Part shown: positions 21,005 to 32,593 of the stretch, one piece after another | How positions within the stretch are numbered: position 1 is the stretch's first letter | Layout: the number at the start of each line of letters is the position of its first letter | NCBI RefSeq assembly: GCF_905171765.1 | Contig: NC_053391.1 | Coordinates: 689,993,257 to 690,057,256 of the forward strand | Direction of reading: 5' to 3' | Origin: Bufo bufo | Taxonomy: Eukaryota; Chordata; Amphibia; Anura; Bufonidae | DNA: 64,000 bases | Translations under genes and position numbers: made by a program | Notes under the pieces: generated by a model | What the model was told of the DNA's origin: nothing | The model's database searches: none | Seen by the model: the letters and a program-made list of their open reading frames with translations, nothing else

Positions 21005-24000
21005 ATGTCAGACAGAGAAGTGCCAGGCCCTGCACAGGGGAGTGGCAGAGGTCTAAATGTCTCTGGCGCAGGCAGAGGTCACAGCAGAGTAAGGGGCCAT
21101 GGCAGCAGGGGTCGCAGCGAGCGGCCTGAGCTCCCAGTGTCTGCCAGCGGTCGTGTCTTGACTAGCAACCCAGCGGTTCTTGAATGGTTGACTCGGTCAT
21201 CCACTTCGTCCCAAATGACATCAGACACCCCCAGCCAAGAGTTGGTGGGTTCGTCAGACACAACCCTAGTTGGCATGGCCCGGGAGCAGGCCCTGTGCCC
21301 TCACCTGTCCTCAGCCTGCCTCTGTCCTTTTGTGTTCCCTCAGCCAGAGAAGTATTTTATGCTGTGGGCTCAGCTCCACTATACAGCGAGGACGAGCTAC
21401 TAGAAGACAGTCAGCAGCTACTGCCCAGCCAAGATGTGGTGGAGACATCCGCCGCTTCCTCCGGTTGGCGGGCAAGTAGTGATGAGAAGAGTGGTGTGGG
21501 AGCTGATGTTGCGAGCGGTGAGGCTCCTGACCCAGAGACAGTTGAGGAGGACATCAGTGGTGTGCAGACAGTACTCGATGATGATGTAGCCGATCGCAAT
21601 TGGGAGCCGGGTGACGAAGGGGCTTCATCATCATGGAGAGAAGAGGGTGGCAGCTTGCGTATGAGGCAGCGGTGGTGCCAGCAAGTCGGTAGCGTGGCCG
21701 GGAGTCAGCAGGGTGGCATCAGTAGGAGGTCGGGAGCCAAACGTGCCTGGGGTAGACCACCTGCTTCGCAGGAACCTACCTGCCCGGAGAGTAGTGGTGC
21801 AAGGGTTCACGGAGGCAGTGGCGGTAGCAGTCAGTCAGTGCGGACTGTTGGGGTTAAAATCACCTACTCGGCGGTGTGTTAGTTTTTTGTTAAGCCGCCG
21901 GAGGAGGTGAACATGGCCATTTGCCGAATCTGTGGGAAGAAGGTGAAGCATGTCCAGGGCGCCAATGTTGGCACCACGGCCCTGCATCAACATATGCAGC
22001 ATCACCATAAAGTGGCCTGGGAGACCCGTGGCTCCAATGTGGTGGTGCTGCCTGGGGTGGCAGCCACTGCATCACCCAGTGGCACGCACCTGATTTCAGG
22101 CAGTCAAGGCTCCACCACCTCAGCCAAAGGAAGCTGTCTGTCCTTCCATCATCTACCGGTCCTGATGCTCCTGCACATCGCCCCCCTACTCCTCGTCAGT
22201 CATGCCTTCGGCAATCGATTACCAAAGCGATTGCCAAGAGACAGCAGTATGCACGCACTCATCCAACGGCGCAGAAGCTGAACGTGCTCCTGTCCAAGTT
22301 TCTGCTGTTGCAATCCCTCCCTTTCCAAGTGGTGGACTCTGCACCTTTCAGAGAACTGATGGCTTGTGCCAAGCCGAGGTGGAGAGTCCCAAGCTGTCAT
22401 TTCTGTGCCAAAAAGGCAATACCAGCCCTGAACACGTATGTAGAACAGAAGGTGGGCCAGTCCTTGAGCCTGTCTGTGTCTGCCAAAGTGCGCGGGAGCG
22501 CCAACGTGTGGAGCTGTAACTACAGTCAAGGACAATATAAGGTGACGCCATTTCGCCTCCACGTTCTCACGCCGTTGGTCCTGCGACAATGTCCGCCTCT
22601 GCCTCCTCATCCTCCACAGTGTCCTCAGCCTCCACTGCAGGGACAATGCACAGTGCTCCTCCAGCATACCACATGTGCAGGGCACGGCGGTGTCACGCTG
22701 TTCTGCACCTAGTTTGCCATGGCGAATGTAGTCACACAGGGGAGAAACTGCTCCGTGTCATTCATCAAGAAATCGAATCCTGGGTTTCAAAATCTGAATC
22801 ATGGTGACCGACAACGGGAAGAACATGGTGTCGGCGCTGCATCAAGAAGGGTTGAGCCATGCACCCTGCATGGCACACGTGTTCAATCTGGTTGCAAAGC
22901 GGTTCCTTAAGTCTTCCACCGATCTGCAAGACATCCTAAAAATGGCCAGGAAGCCATGCAATTCAGCCACTCATACACCGCCAAGCACACCCTCCTTGAG
23001 CTGCAGCGGCAGAACAGGGTCCCCCAACATAGGCTGATATGCAACATTTCCACCTGTTGTAATTACACCCTCCATATGTTGGACCGACTATACGAACAGA
23101 GAAAGGCCATAAATGATTTCTTGATGATCCAAGCGGACAGGAGTACTCTCCTTTGTAACTTCGATGTCAGCCAGTGGCAGCTCATGCGTGACACCTGCCG
23201 TTTGCTCAGGCCCTTTGAGGAGACCATGTTATTTGTCAGTCGCCAGGACTACGGGATGAACAATGTCATTCCACTGCTTCATATCCTGGAACAGATGCTG
23301 GTACATCTGGCTGGCAAGGGGACTGGAGACGTGGTGCCTACATCTCACGGCCACATGAGCCCTGTGGGGGCTGAACTGGAGGAGGAGGACATTGGAGCAC
23401 AAGCAATCTGTAGTGAAATGGGTGGTTTTTCTACACAGGTGACAGAAGAGGAGGAGCAGCCAGAGGAGCAAGAGAGAGATGAGGAAGACGAGGCAGATGA
23501 CCCAGGCACACCGTGGCAGTATGCAGTGTAGATTGCGGAAGTGAGTTCCTCCGAGTCACTTGCGCAAATGGCTCGCTGCATGCTCACTTGCTTGGGTAGT
23601 GACAGTCGAATTGTAACCATTCGGCAGAGGGATGACTTCTGGCTCTCCACCTTGTTGGACCCTCGCTACCGGTCCAAAATAGGGGCCTTTTTTACACCTG
23701 CTGAGAGGGAGGACAAACTGAACTACTATAGAGACATCCTATGTAATCAGTTGGCCACTGACTATCTGCACCATCATCCATCCTCACGCAGGTCTGACCA
23801 GGGGGGCCCTCTGCGCTCTTGTTCCACTGCCATGGCTGCTGTGGTAGGGTGGGGGTGAGGGGTAGGAGCAGTACCAGCTCCTTCATCAGCAGCTTGAGTC
23901 TAGAGTCTAGAGCAGCTTTCTTAACCCTCCTAGTGAAGAAACTACTCACCAGCAGCAGCAGGTAGACGTGGAGCAAAACCTGAACCGGCAGGTGGTAGCA

Positions 24001-24282
24001 TAGTTGGACAGCACCCTGCCACTCCACATTAAAGATCTGCTGGACTACTGGGCAGCCAAACTGGATTTGTGGCCGCAACTGGCCGAGTTTGCCCTGGAAA
24101 AGCTGTCCTGCCCGGCCAGTAGTGTGGCATCAGAGCGGGTGTTTAGTGCGGCGGGGGCCATAGTTACCACAAGGAGAACTCGCCTGTCCACCCAAAATGT
24201 AGAGAGACTTACCTTTGTCAAGATGAATCAGGCGTGGATCAGCCAGGATTTCCACCCACCAATGCCTGATGCATCAGATTAG
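21005..24282 (+). pseudogene. BED-finger hAT transposase, several frameshifts and stops
   Basis: In order: a Gly/Arg-rich N-terminus with VLEWLTRSS (21005-21260); an acidic stretch in another frame (to 21882); a BED zinc finger at 21913-22010 (CRICGKK...HQHMQHHH); the RNase H-like core with VTDNGKNMV at about 22801 and CMAHVFNLV after it; the CNYTLHMLDRL block near 23060; an acidic Glu-rich insert near 23440-23510; LDPRY at about 23660; and the hATC dimerisation domain with PASSVASERVFSAAG at about 24112. Stops occur at 23529 and 24001, and frame changes at several joins, so no full transposase can be made. The order matches vertebrate ZBED/hAT proteins. Confidence 0.88.
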
Positions 24283-24439
24283 ATCATCCATGCCGCCTCA
24301 CCCAAACCTTGACAAAAGAGACCGGTTTCTTCTGGCTACCTGCCTCAGCTAATATTCTGATGCTGCCATCCATCTGATGCCACATATCTGATACCAAGTG
24401 CTCCTTCTTACACCCACCATCGTCAGCTCCCCACTCTGT

Positions 24440-24735
24440 CACAGGGTCACTCTGTGGTCTCCTGATGCTTCTGCCACCTCACCACTCAGGTCTCCTCATG
24501 CTACTGCTGCCACCTCCACACTCTGTCATTGTGCCACTCTGTGATCTCCTCATGCTGCTACTGCTGCCACCTCCACACGATGTCACCTTTCCACTCTGTG
24601 GTCTCCTCATGCTGCTGCTAAATCATCACTATGTAACTGGGCCACTCTGTGGCCTCCTCATGCTGCTGCTGCTGGCACTTTCACACTATGTCACCATGCC
24701 AGTCTGTGGCCTCCTCATGCTGCTGTCAGGGGGGC
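24440..24735 (+). repeat. minisatellite in the hAT 3' region, about 60-bp unit
   Basis: Five degenerate copies of a unit built around CTCTGTGGCCTCCTCATGCTGCTG, alternating with CCACCTCCACAC-type segments. The reading frame at 24465-24746 follows the repeat (LLMLLLPPPH...), but this is a by-product of the repeat and not a protein gene. Confidence 0.75.
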
Positions 24736-25374
24736 TATACTTGTAACTGCCCAAATAAGTGGAAGTATGAAGTGATTCTAAGAGCGACGCCTGTCATCTG
24801 CATATCATACGGACTCACAGTATTATTTCACCACCACAGCAGACTCCCTATGTGTGTTACTGCAAGGCACAGTGTTCTGCACCACTATAAAGGCTCTCTG
24901 AAGCCAGGAAATAGCTGTTCTTTATGAGATTTGCCACAAATAAATTTTCATCGAATATTTTCGGAAAATTCGGCGAACCAGCTGAATTGAATTTTTGAGA
25001 AATAGGCTCATCTCTAGTCGTAACCATGGAAACGAGAAGTTAATAATGTGATGGAAAAATGAGTTTAGCCAGCAAAGGTGGCAATATCGATAATCAGAAT
25101 ATAAATAGTAAACATTGCATTAACTTTAACTTTCTCTACTTGATAAATGCCATTTGCTGAAGAGAGAGAACCCCCTTTAAATGCTTATCCATCATTCACT
25201 CAAATTCTACATGTAATTGGTGTCACTAAAGGAATGATTATAGAAAGTTCACTGCATTTCATTGCTTGTACAGGAGAATGTCACTCATACTTATCTCTCA
25301 CTTCTGTCACGTACATCGGTGGCAGAATGTATGAAAAGAGGACATGCTATGCAATAATACATGATAACTATACA

Positions 25375-25600
25375 ACCCAAGAGTCAAGCTCATAACAAAT
25401 ACAGCACCAGACCCAAGCTCAGTACATAAATATGGCTGCAGAACCAGGTTCAATAAATAACTACAGCACAAGAGCCAAGCGTAGTGCATGAATACAACAC
25501 CAGAACCAGGATCATATATAAATACAGCACCAGAACCAATCTTATAACATAAATGCAGAGCCAAGCTCAGTACTTACATACAACACCAGAACCAGGATCA
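25375..25600. repeat. degenerate tandem repeat, left part
   Basis: Irregular units of about 30-36 bp built from AAATACAGCACCAGAACCAAGCTCAGTACATA. The same repeat resumes after the Tc1 element, so the transposon sits in the middle of the array. Confidence 0.75.
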
Positions 25601-25602
25601 TA

Positions 25603-27222
25603 CAGTTGCAAGAAAAAGTATGTAAACCCTTTAGAATGATATGGATTTCTGCACAAAATGGTCATAAAATGTGATCTGATCTTCATCGAAGTCACAACAA
25701 TAGACAATCACAGTCTGCTTAAACTAATAACACACAAAGAATTAAATGTTACCATGTTTTTATTGAACACACCATGTAAACATCCACAGTGCATGTGGAA
25801 AAGGTATGTGAACCTCTAGACTAATGACATCTCCAAGAGCTAATTGGAGTGAGGTGTCAGCCAACTGGAGTCCAATCAATGAGATGAGATTTGAGGTGTT
25901 GGTTACAGCTGCCCTGCCCTATAAAGAACATACACCAGTTCTGGGTTTGCTTTTCACAAGAAGCATTGCCTGATGTGAATGATGCCTCGCACAAAAGAGC
26001 TCTCAGAAGACCTATGATTAAGAATTATTGACTTGCATAAAGCTGGAAAGGGTTATAAAAGTATCTCCAAAAGCCTTGCTGTTCATCAGTCCACGGTAAG
26101 ACAAATTGTCTATAAATGGAGAAAGTTCAGCACTGCTGCTACTCTCCCTAGGAGTGGTCGTCCTGTAAAGATGACTGCAAGAGCACAGCACAGACTGCTC
26201 AACGAGGTGAAGAAGAATCCTAGAGTGTCAGCTAAAGACTTACAAAAGTCTCTGGCATATGCTAACATCCCTGTTAGCGAATCTACGATACGTAAAACAC
26301 TAAACAAGAATGGATTTCATGGGAGGATACCACAGAGGAAGCCACAGCTGTCCAAAAAAAACATTGCTGCACGTTTACAGTTTGCACAAGAGCACCTGGA
26401 TGTTCCACAGCAGTACTGGCAAAATATTCTGTGGACAGATGAAACCAAAGTTGAGTTGTTTGGAAGAAACACACAACACTATGTGTGGAGAAAAAGAGGC
26501 ACAGCACACCAACATCAAAACCTCATCCCAACTGTGAAGTATGGTGGTGGGGGCATCATGGTTTGGGGCTACTTTGCTGCGTCAGGGCCTGGACGGATTG
26601 CTATCATCAAAGGAAAAATGAATTCCCAAGTTTATCAAGACATTTTGCAGGAGAACTTAAGGCCATCTGTCCACCAGCTGAAGCTCAACAGAAGATGGGT
26701 GTTGCAACAGGACAATGACCCAAAGCATAGAAGTAAATCAACAACAGAATGGCTTAAACAGAAGAAAATACACCTTCTGGAGTGGCCCAGTCAGAGTCCT
26801 GACCTCAACCCGATTGAGATGCTGTGGCATGACCTCAAGAAAGCGATTCACACCAGACATCCCAAGAATATTGCTGAACTGAAACAGTTCTGTAAAGAGG
26901 AATGGTCAAGAATTACTCCTGACCGTTGTGCACGTCTGATCTGCAACTACAAGAAACGTTTGGTTGAAGTTATTGCTGCCAAAGGAGGTTCAACCAGTTA
27001 TTAAATCCAAGGGTTCACATACTTTTTCCACCTGCACTGTGAATGTTTACATGGTGTGTTCAATAAAAACATGGTAACATTTAATTCTTTGTGTGTTATT
27101 AGTTTAAGCCGACTGTGATTGTCTATTGTTGTGACTTAGATTAAGATCAGATCACATTTTATGACCAATTTGTGCAGAAATCAATATAATTCCAAAGGGT
27201 TCACATACTTTTCTTGCAACTG
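25603..27222 (+). mobile_element. Tc1/mariner transposon with Sleeping Beauty-type IR/DR
   Basis: TA at 25601-25602 and 27223-27224. The ends read CAGTTGCAAGAAAAAGTATG and are mirrored inward for more than 200 bp; an inner repeat (GGTATGTGAACC on the left, GGTTCACATAC on the right) gives the two binding-site layout of IR/DR elements. Length 1620 bp, typical of the group. It lies in a minisatellite and the two ends remain very similar, which suggests a young copy. Confidence 0.94.
25982..27004 (+). pseudogene. Tc1 transposase with one nonsense codon at position 12
   Basis: The ATG at 25982 opens MPRTKELSEDL and then reaches TGA at 26015-26017. The frame continues without interruption to 27004, giving 340 codons in total; the longest open part begins at the ATG at 26033 (323 codons). 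The catalytic triad is complete: D153 (LWTDETKV), D244 (LQQDNDPKH) and E279 (NPIEMLW), with 34 residues between the last two. VWG and GGGG motifs are kept. The stop looks like a CGA-to-TGA change, typical of methylated CpG decay. Re-initiation at 26033 would lose the first part of the DNA-binding domain. Confidence 0.9.
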
Positions 27223-27224
27223 TA

Positions 27225-27420
27225 TATAAATATAGCACTGGAACCAATGTCATAACATAAATACAGAACCAGAATTAAGTAAGGTATATAATTATACTAA
27301 AAGAACCAAGCTCATAACATCAATACAGCAGAAAACCCAAGTTCAGTACATAAATACAGCACCAGAACTAAGCTAAGGTCATACAGAATAAATAGGACCA
27401 GAACCAAGTTCAGTACAGAG
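27225..27420. repeat. degenerate tandem repeat, right part
   Basis: Continuation of the 25375-25600 array, with units such as AAATACAGCACCAGAACTAAGC, ending about 27420. Confidence 0.7.
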
Positions 27421-28370
27421 ATGGACTTCAAAGTCAGGGTAACATGTGAAACTGCAGCTCCCATTATGATCTGAACAATGGTAAGGGTATGCTAGTGTTG
27501 AATGGTACCACACATCGCCACAATGTAGAACATACTTGTTGCAATGGCATCCCATGCCCACCACTGCCCTATTTCTCCTTGGGGTACAGGTGCCGCACTA
27601 CTCACCAGCTGGCCTCTCCATCTGGCTGGTGCTCCAGTTCTGCTTGCCTTCTTCATCCAACCAGGAGGTCCCCGTTACCAGCATCTCAAATATATTTATC
27701 AGGCTGCAGACTGCATTCCTTTGTGTAGATCCCTTGGCCTATTCTATAGGGCATGCATGCTCACTCTTGACCTCTGAAAGGGCTAGTGTGTGCATGTCCA
27801 AATGCTCCCCGGCCGTTCCAGGGTATACAAAGCAGCTTCCCCATTCGGAGGGACCTCAGATTTAGGTTCCTAGTATGCTAGTTTACCCAGTGAAGGTGTG
27901 CTATTCAGACTGTCTGCCCATGTACCAAACCTCCGCCTGTTTACCAATTCTGATCTTCTGCTGCCTGTCCTGACCTCAGTCCATTTATCCTGGCGATTCT
28001 CGGGAACTGTTTCACGTATACGCACAAACTCCACCTACTCTGATATCATCCTGTTTCTGACTATGAATGCTGGCTATCCCCATGGTGCCATGCATCAATG
28101 TCTCTGATCCTCTTGAGCTACCTGCCAACCACAACAGGACTATTCCAACCTATAGTGCTGATACTTTGTTCAGTTGTATCTACATCTACAAATGATGGGT
28201 GCGCCGATCATCTTAGGGTGGCCAGACTTGTTAGACACCGCCCATCCTGCCCAACCTTGGGCACAATATACTACAATACCTAAGTGGTGCAGTGTACTAC
28301 GATGGTGATCAACAGATAGCAGGGATATAATTTCTTTAGCGGGACCTTATTGTGAATAAAAAATAAAAAA
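27421..28370. other. no recognised gene
   Basis: Pyrimidine-rich sequence with overlapping frames of 61-109 codons in several phases and no recognised domain. It could be diverged LTR-like DNA, but no ends or target duplication were found. Confidence 0.35.
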
Positions 28371-28372
28371 TA

Positions 28373-29311
28373 CAGTACAGACCAAAAGTTTGGACACACC
28401 TTCTCATTCAAAGAGTTTTCTTTATTTTCATGACTATAAAAATTGTAGATTCACACTGAAGGCATCAAAACTATGAATTAACACATGTGGAATTATATAC
28501 ATAACAAACAAGTGTGAAACAACTGAAAATATGTCATATTCTAGGTTCTTCAAAGTATCCACCTTTTGCTTTGATTACTGCTTTGCACACTCTTGGCATT
28601 CTCTTGATGAGCTTCAAAAGGTAGTCCCCTGAAATGGTTTTCACTTCACAGGTGTGCCCTGTCAGGTTTAATAAGTGGGATTTCTTGCCTTATAAATGGG
28701 GTTGGGACCATCAGTTGCGTTGAGGAGAAGTCAGGTGGATACACAGCTGATAGTCCTACTGAATAGACTGTTAGAATTTGTATTATGGCAAGAAAAAAGC
28801 AGCTAAGTAAAGAAAAACAAGTGGCCATCATTACTTTAGGAAATGAAGGTCAGTCAGTCAGCCGAAAAATTGGGAACACTTTGAAAGTAAGGGCTATTTG
28901 ACCATGAAGGAGAGTGATGGGGTGCTGCGCCAGATGACCTGGCCTCCACAGTCACCGGACCTGAACCCAATCGAGATGGTTTGGGGTGAACTGGACCGCA
29001 GAGTGAAGGCAAAAGGGCCAACAAGTGCTAAGCATCTCTGGGAATTCCTTCAAGACTGTTGGAAGACCATTTCAAGTGACTACCTCTTGAAGCTCATCAA
29101 GAGAATGCCAAGAGTGTGCAAAGCAGTAATCAAAGCAAAAGGTGGCTACTTTGAAGAACCTAGAATATGACAAATTTTCAGTTGTTTCACACTTGTTTGT
29201 TATGTATATAATTCCACATGTGTTAATTCATAGTTTTGATGCCTTCATAGTCATGAAAATAAAGAAAACTCTTTGAATGAGAAGGTGTGTCCAAACTTTT
29301 GGTCTGCACTG
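28373..29311 (+). mobile_element. internally deleted Tc1 element, copy 2
   Basis: TA at 28371-28372 and 29312-29313. Same CAGTACAGACCAAAAG ends and same structure as copy 1: a reversed 3' coding end in the left TIR, the gene start in the middle and a forward 3' end at the right. An extra AAAAATTGTAGATTCACACTG block in the left TIR (about 28438-28458) is absent from copy 1 but present, inverted, near the right end of copy 3. Confidence 0.92.
28785..29170 (+). pseudogene. Tc1 transposase with the catalytic core deleted, copy 2
   Basis: The start MARKKQLSKEKQ is followed by a stop near 28900, then a frame from 28898 gives 90 C-terminal residues with [17 protein letters not shown]. The break is at the same place as in copy 1 (GGGCTATTTGACCATGAAGG), so both derive from one deleted ancestor. 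Confidence 0.88.
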
Positions 29312-29313
29312 TA

Positions 29314-29560
29314 TATAAAAACATAAGTTGAAAAACAACAATCTCATAAAGAGGCTTTATATTATAGAAAACCAACCAAGAAAAACACTACGCATAATTG
29401 GTATTTCCACATCCGTAATGACCCAAACTAAAAAGTCATAATGTTCTTACAACAAAAACAAAACTACGTCAGAGTTGTTGTTCTGTTTTCATCCCTCCTC
29501 CTCCAAAAAGCAACCAAAAAGTGATCAAATAGTCATAATGCACCTCACAAGCTCCCACAC
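29314..29560. other. no recognised gene
   Basis: AT-rich intergenic sequence without a coding frame or identified repeat. Confidence 0.35.
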
Positions 29561-29599
29561 AGCCCCACCGATGGAGAATAAATAGTATACCTTTACCTC

Positions 29600-30700
29600 T
29601 TGGATACCTTTTTGTTTTCATTTTTCCTCCCTGTCTTCACGGAGCCATAACTTTGTTATTTTTCCATTCACATAGCCGTATGAGGTCTTGCTTTTTGTGG
29701 GACAAGATGTATTTTCTAATGCACCATTTTAATATGGCATAACACGTAGTGGGAAGCGGGAAAGAATATCAAATGGGGTGTAAAAAAAAATGTGATTCAT
29801 CCACAGTTTTACGAGTTTTGTCCCTGCAGTGTTCCCTATGTGGCAAAGCTGACCTGTGCCATTCATTCTCTGGGTCAGTAGGATTATAAGGGTACTATAT
29901 ATGTTTAGGTTTTTTGTGTTTTAACACTGAAAAAAATGATATTTTTTTACATGGCCACATTCTGACTCCCATAACTTTTTCATAATAAGATTACCGAACT
30001 ATGTGGAGAGTCATTTTATTCAGGACTCTCTATGGATTTTATTGATACCATTTTGGAGTGTGTTTGACTTTTTTGTTTTATCACATTTTATCATTTATTT
30101 TATTCATTTGAAGCAAATGGGCCGTTTTGATTTTATTAGGCCATGAGGTCATTGGCCATATAGAATAATTATTTTTATATATTTTAATAGTACAGGCATT
30201 TTCAGACGTGGCGATGCCTATTATGTTTATTTTTTATTGTTTATGTATTTATTTTTTTACTCTAGGGAAAGGGGAGGGTGATTTACATTTTTTTATTTTT
30301 ATCAGATTTTTTAAAAAATATTTACTTTTTTGAAACTTTTTTTTAGCCCTTTTTTAGCCCCTCTAGAAGACTACAATATTCACTAATTAGATTTCTGTTA
30401 ACTTTTAATACTGTGGTTCCATAGAGACTCAGGGCATTAGATCGAATGCCCGGCTTCCCTGATCGCCGCACGGTGCAGCCGATCCTAACCTGAAAGCGTG
30501 TTCTTCTGGGTTTTTGGCTATTTAGATGCCGTGGTCACGCTTGACAATGTCATCTAAAGGGTTAAATGCCTGCCATCTGCATTATTGCCAGTCACAGACA
30601 TTAGCCGTGGGCCTCTGCTGTTTGAAACAGCAAAGACCCGCCACCTATGGTGCCCACTGCACTCACGAACGGGCTCCATATTTAAAGACCCTAAGGGTTA
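29600..30700. mobile_element. diverged relative of the TTAA element at 6446-8573
   Basis: Shared stretches include CCATAACTTTG/GCTATAACTTTT, GCTTTTTGTGGGACAAG/GTTTTTTGCGGGACAAG and long T-rich tracts in the same order. The right end CCCTAAGGGTTAA resembles the CCTCTTAG terminus next to TTAA. The left end was not located and no frame is coding. Confidence 0.45.
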
Positions 30701-31380
30701 AATGTGGTAAAAAAACAATACAAAGTTTTTGTAAAAGTTTTTTTATTATGCAGAAGCAGAGAAACATTTTAAAAAACTATATAATTTTGGTATCATTGTA
30801 ATCATACTGACCAGCAGAATAAAGGTAACCTATAATTTATACCACAGGGTTAAAATTCTACAAAATAAAATAATCAAGAACTATTTCGAAATTGTTGTGG
30901 TCAATAAAACGGGCCTCACACAGCTTGATCGATACAAATAAGCTAACCAAACAAAAACAAATGTTTTTTTTTTTTTTTTTACTTAAGTAGAACTTAAAAA
31001 ACTACAAAACATTTTGTAGCGCCAAAATAATACCAGTGTGCAGAATAAAATAAAACCATAATTTTGGTGCTCGGTTAAAGATGTGAAATTTAATACTTAC
31101 AAAATGCTACATTTCTAAAACAATGCTAGAATTGCTGTTTTTTTCTATTCTCTATCCTAAACCATTATTAAAAGCTAATCAGCAACATTACCAAAGGAAA
31201 ATAAAATTATTACCAAAAAAAAAAATCTATATTTCTTAAGGTATGTGAACAACAAAAAAGCTATGGCCTATGAAAAATGTAAAATGTATACTACACTGAC
31301 AGAAGCATTAATAAAAAATGTGCTAGAAGCTGGTCAACGTATTTAAGAAATTAAAAAAGTTTCTGCTTGACAATGTGTGT
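30701..31380. other. AT-rich, no recognised gene
   Basis: Runs of A and T (for example T17 near 30965) and no open frame of note. It leads into the 35-bp minisatellite. Confidence 0.45.
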
Positions 31381-31381
31381 G

Positions 31382-32261
31382 TTACATCCTGGTACATAGG
31401 AGCAGTATTATAGTAGTTATATTCTTGTACATAGGAGGCAGTATTATAGTAGTTATATTCTTGTACATAGGGGCAGTATTATAGTAGTTATATTCTTGTA
31501 CATAGGAGCAGTATTATAGTAGTTATATTCTTGTACATAGGAGGCAGTATTATAGTAGTTATATTCTGGTACATAGAAGGCAGTATTATAGTAGTTATAT
31601 TCTTGTACATAGGAGCAGTATTATAGTAGTTATATTCTTGTACATAGGAGGCAGTATTATAGTAGTTATATTCTTGTACATAGGAGGCAGTATTATAGTA
31701 GTTATATTGTTGTACATAGGAGCAGTATTATAGTAGTTATATTCTTGTACACAGGAGGCAGTATTATAGTAGTTATATTCTTGTACATAGGAGGCAGTAT
31801 TATAGTAGTTATATTCTTGTACATAGGAGCAGTATTATAGTAGTTATATTCTTGTACATAGGAGCAGTATTATAGTAGTTATATTCTTGTACATAGGAGC
31901 AGTATTATAGTAGTTATATTCTTGTACATAGGAGCAGTATTATAGTAGTTATATTCTTGTACATAGGAGCAGTATTATAGTAGTTATATTCTTGTACATA
32001 GGAGCAGTATTATAGTAGTTATATTCTTGTACATAGGAGCAGTATTATAGTAGTTATATTCTTGTACATAGGAGCAGTATTATAGTAGTTATATTCTTGT
32101 ACATAGGAGCAGTATTATAGTAGTTATATTCTTGTACATAGGAGCAGTATTATAGTAGTTATATTATTGTACATAGGAGGCAGTATCCTAGTAGTTATAT
32201 TCCTGTACATAGGAGGCAGTATTTTAGTAGTTATATTCTTGTACATAGGAGCAGTATTATA
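31382..32261. repeat. 35/36-bp minisatellite, left block
   Basis: About 25 copies of a unit running TATAGTAGTTATATTCTTGT then ACATAGGAGCAGTAT. The main length variant carries GGAGGC instead of GGAGC (36 bp). Copies are mostly identical or differ by one base. The array is split by the DIRS element and resumes at 37593. Confidence 0.95.
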
Positions 32262-32451
32262 GTTGGAATTTTACTTACGTAATTATACTTTCTTCGAGTC
32301 CGAAGGCAGCACAGAAGGGATATTTCCCATCCCCGTCACTCTATCATAGGACCGCCCACCTAGAAAAATCTAACAATTAAACAATTAGCAGAATTGGCAA
32401 TACCGTAGGCACTCTATATAAGACGTCAAGGCACTGCATCCATTGTGTAAT
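32262..32451. repeat. DIRS left inverted terminal repeat
   Basis: The outer tip GTTGGAATTTTACTTACG is specific to this side; from about 32308 the sequence matches the right repeat in inverse orientation with one or two mismatches. It holds TCTATATAAG at 32413-32422, a TATA-like box facing inward. Confidence 0.9.
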
Positions 32452-32496
32452 AACGTAGACCAACTCATGCAAGTAAAATTTATTGGGAGGGTTAGT

Positions 32497-32582
32497 GTGC
32501 TGCCTTCGGACTCGAAGAAAGTATAATTACGTAAGTAAAATTCCAACTTTCTTCTTCGTCCTACAGCAGCACAGAAGGGATA
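32497..32582. repeat. DIRS internal complementary region
   Basis: The first half (to TTCCAAC at about 32546) is the reverse complement of the left tip; the second half (TTTCTTCTTCGTCC onward) is the reverse complement of the right tip. It thus spells the joined ends of the element, which is thought to template circle formation in DIRS replication. It lies just after the recombinase gene, as usual. Confidence 0.93.
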
Positions 32583-32593
32583 TAACATAGAAA

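Larger units (their letters stand above)
20248..25016 (+). mobile_element. hAT transposon, full length, decayed
   Basis: An exact 8-bp duplication GTCGTAAC at 20240-20247 and 25017-25024 flanks a 4769-bp element. The ends are TAGAGATGAGCG and, inverted, TAGAGATGAGCC. It carries all parts of one BED-finger transposase on the plus strand in several broken frames. The fragment at 3464-4619 is a relative, and the TAGAGATGAGTG at 62770 resembles its terminus. Confidence 0.93.
19937..25176. mobile_element. TTAA MITE split by a hAT transposon
   Basis: TTAA at 19933-19936 and 25177-25180 flank ends that read AGGGGTTCTCTCACTTCAGC and, inverted, AGGGGGTTCTCTCTCTTCAG. The inverted similarity continues inward (GCAAATGGCATTTATCA, CATGGTTACGACCA). 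Without the hAT insertion the element is about 460 bp. The target duplication of the hAT lies inside its right part, so the MITE is the older insertion. Confidence 0.85.

Noticed and set aside
22200..22712. Overlapping 105-161-codon frames on both strands within the hAT element
   Set aside because: They are shadow frames of broken transposase sequence. Only the pieces with hAT motifs were kept.
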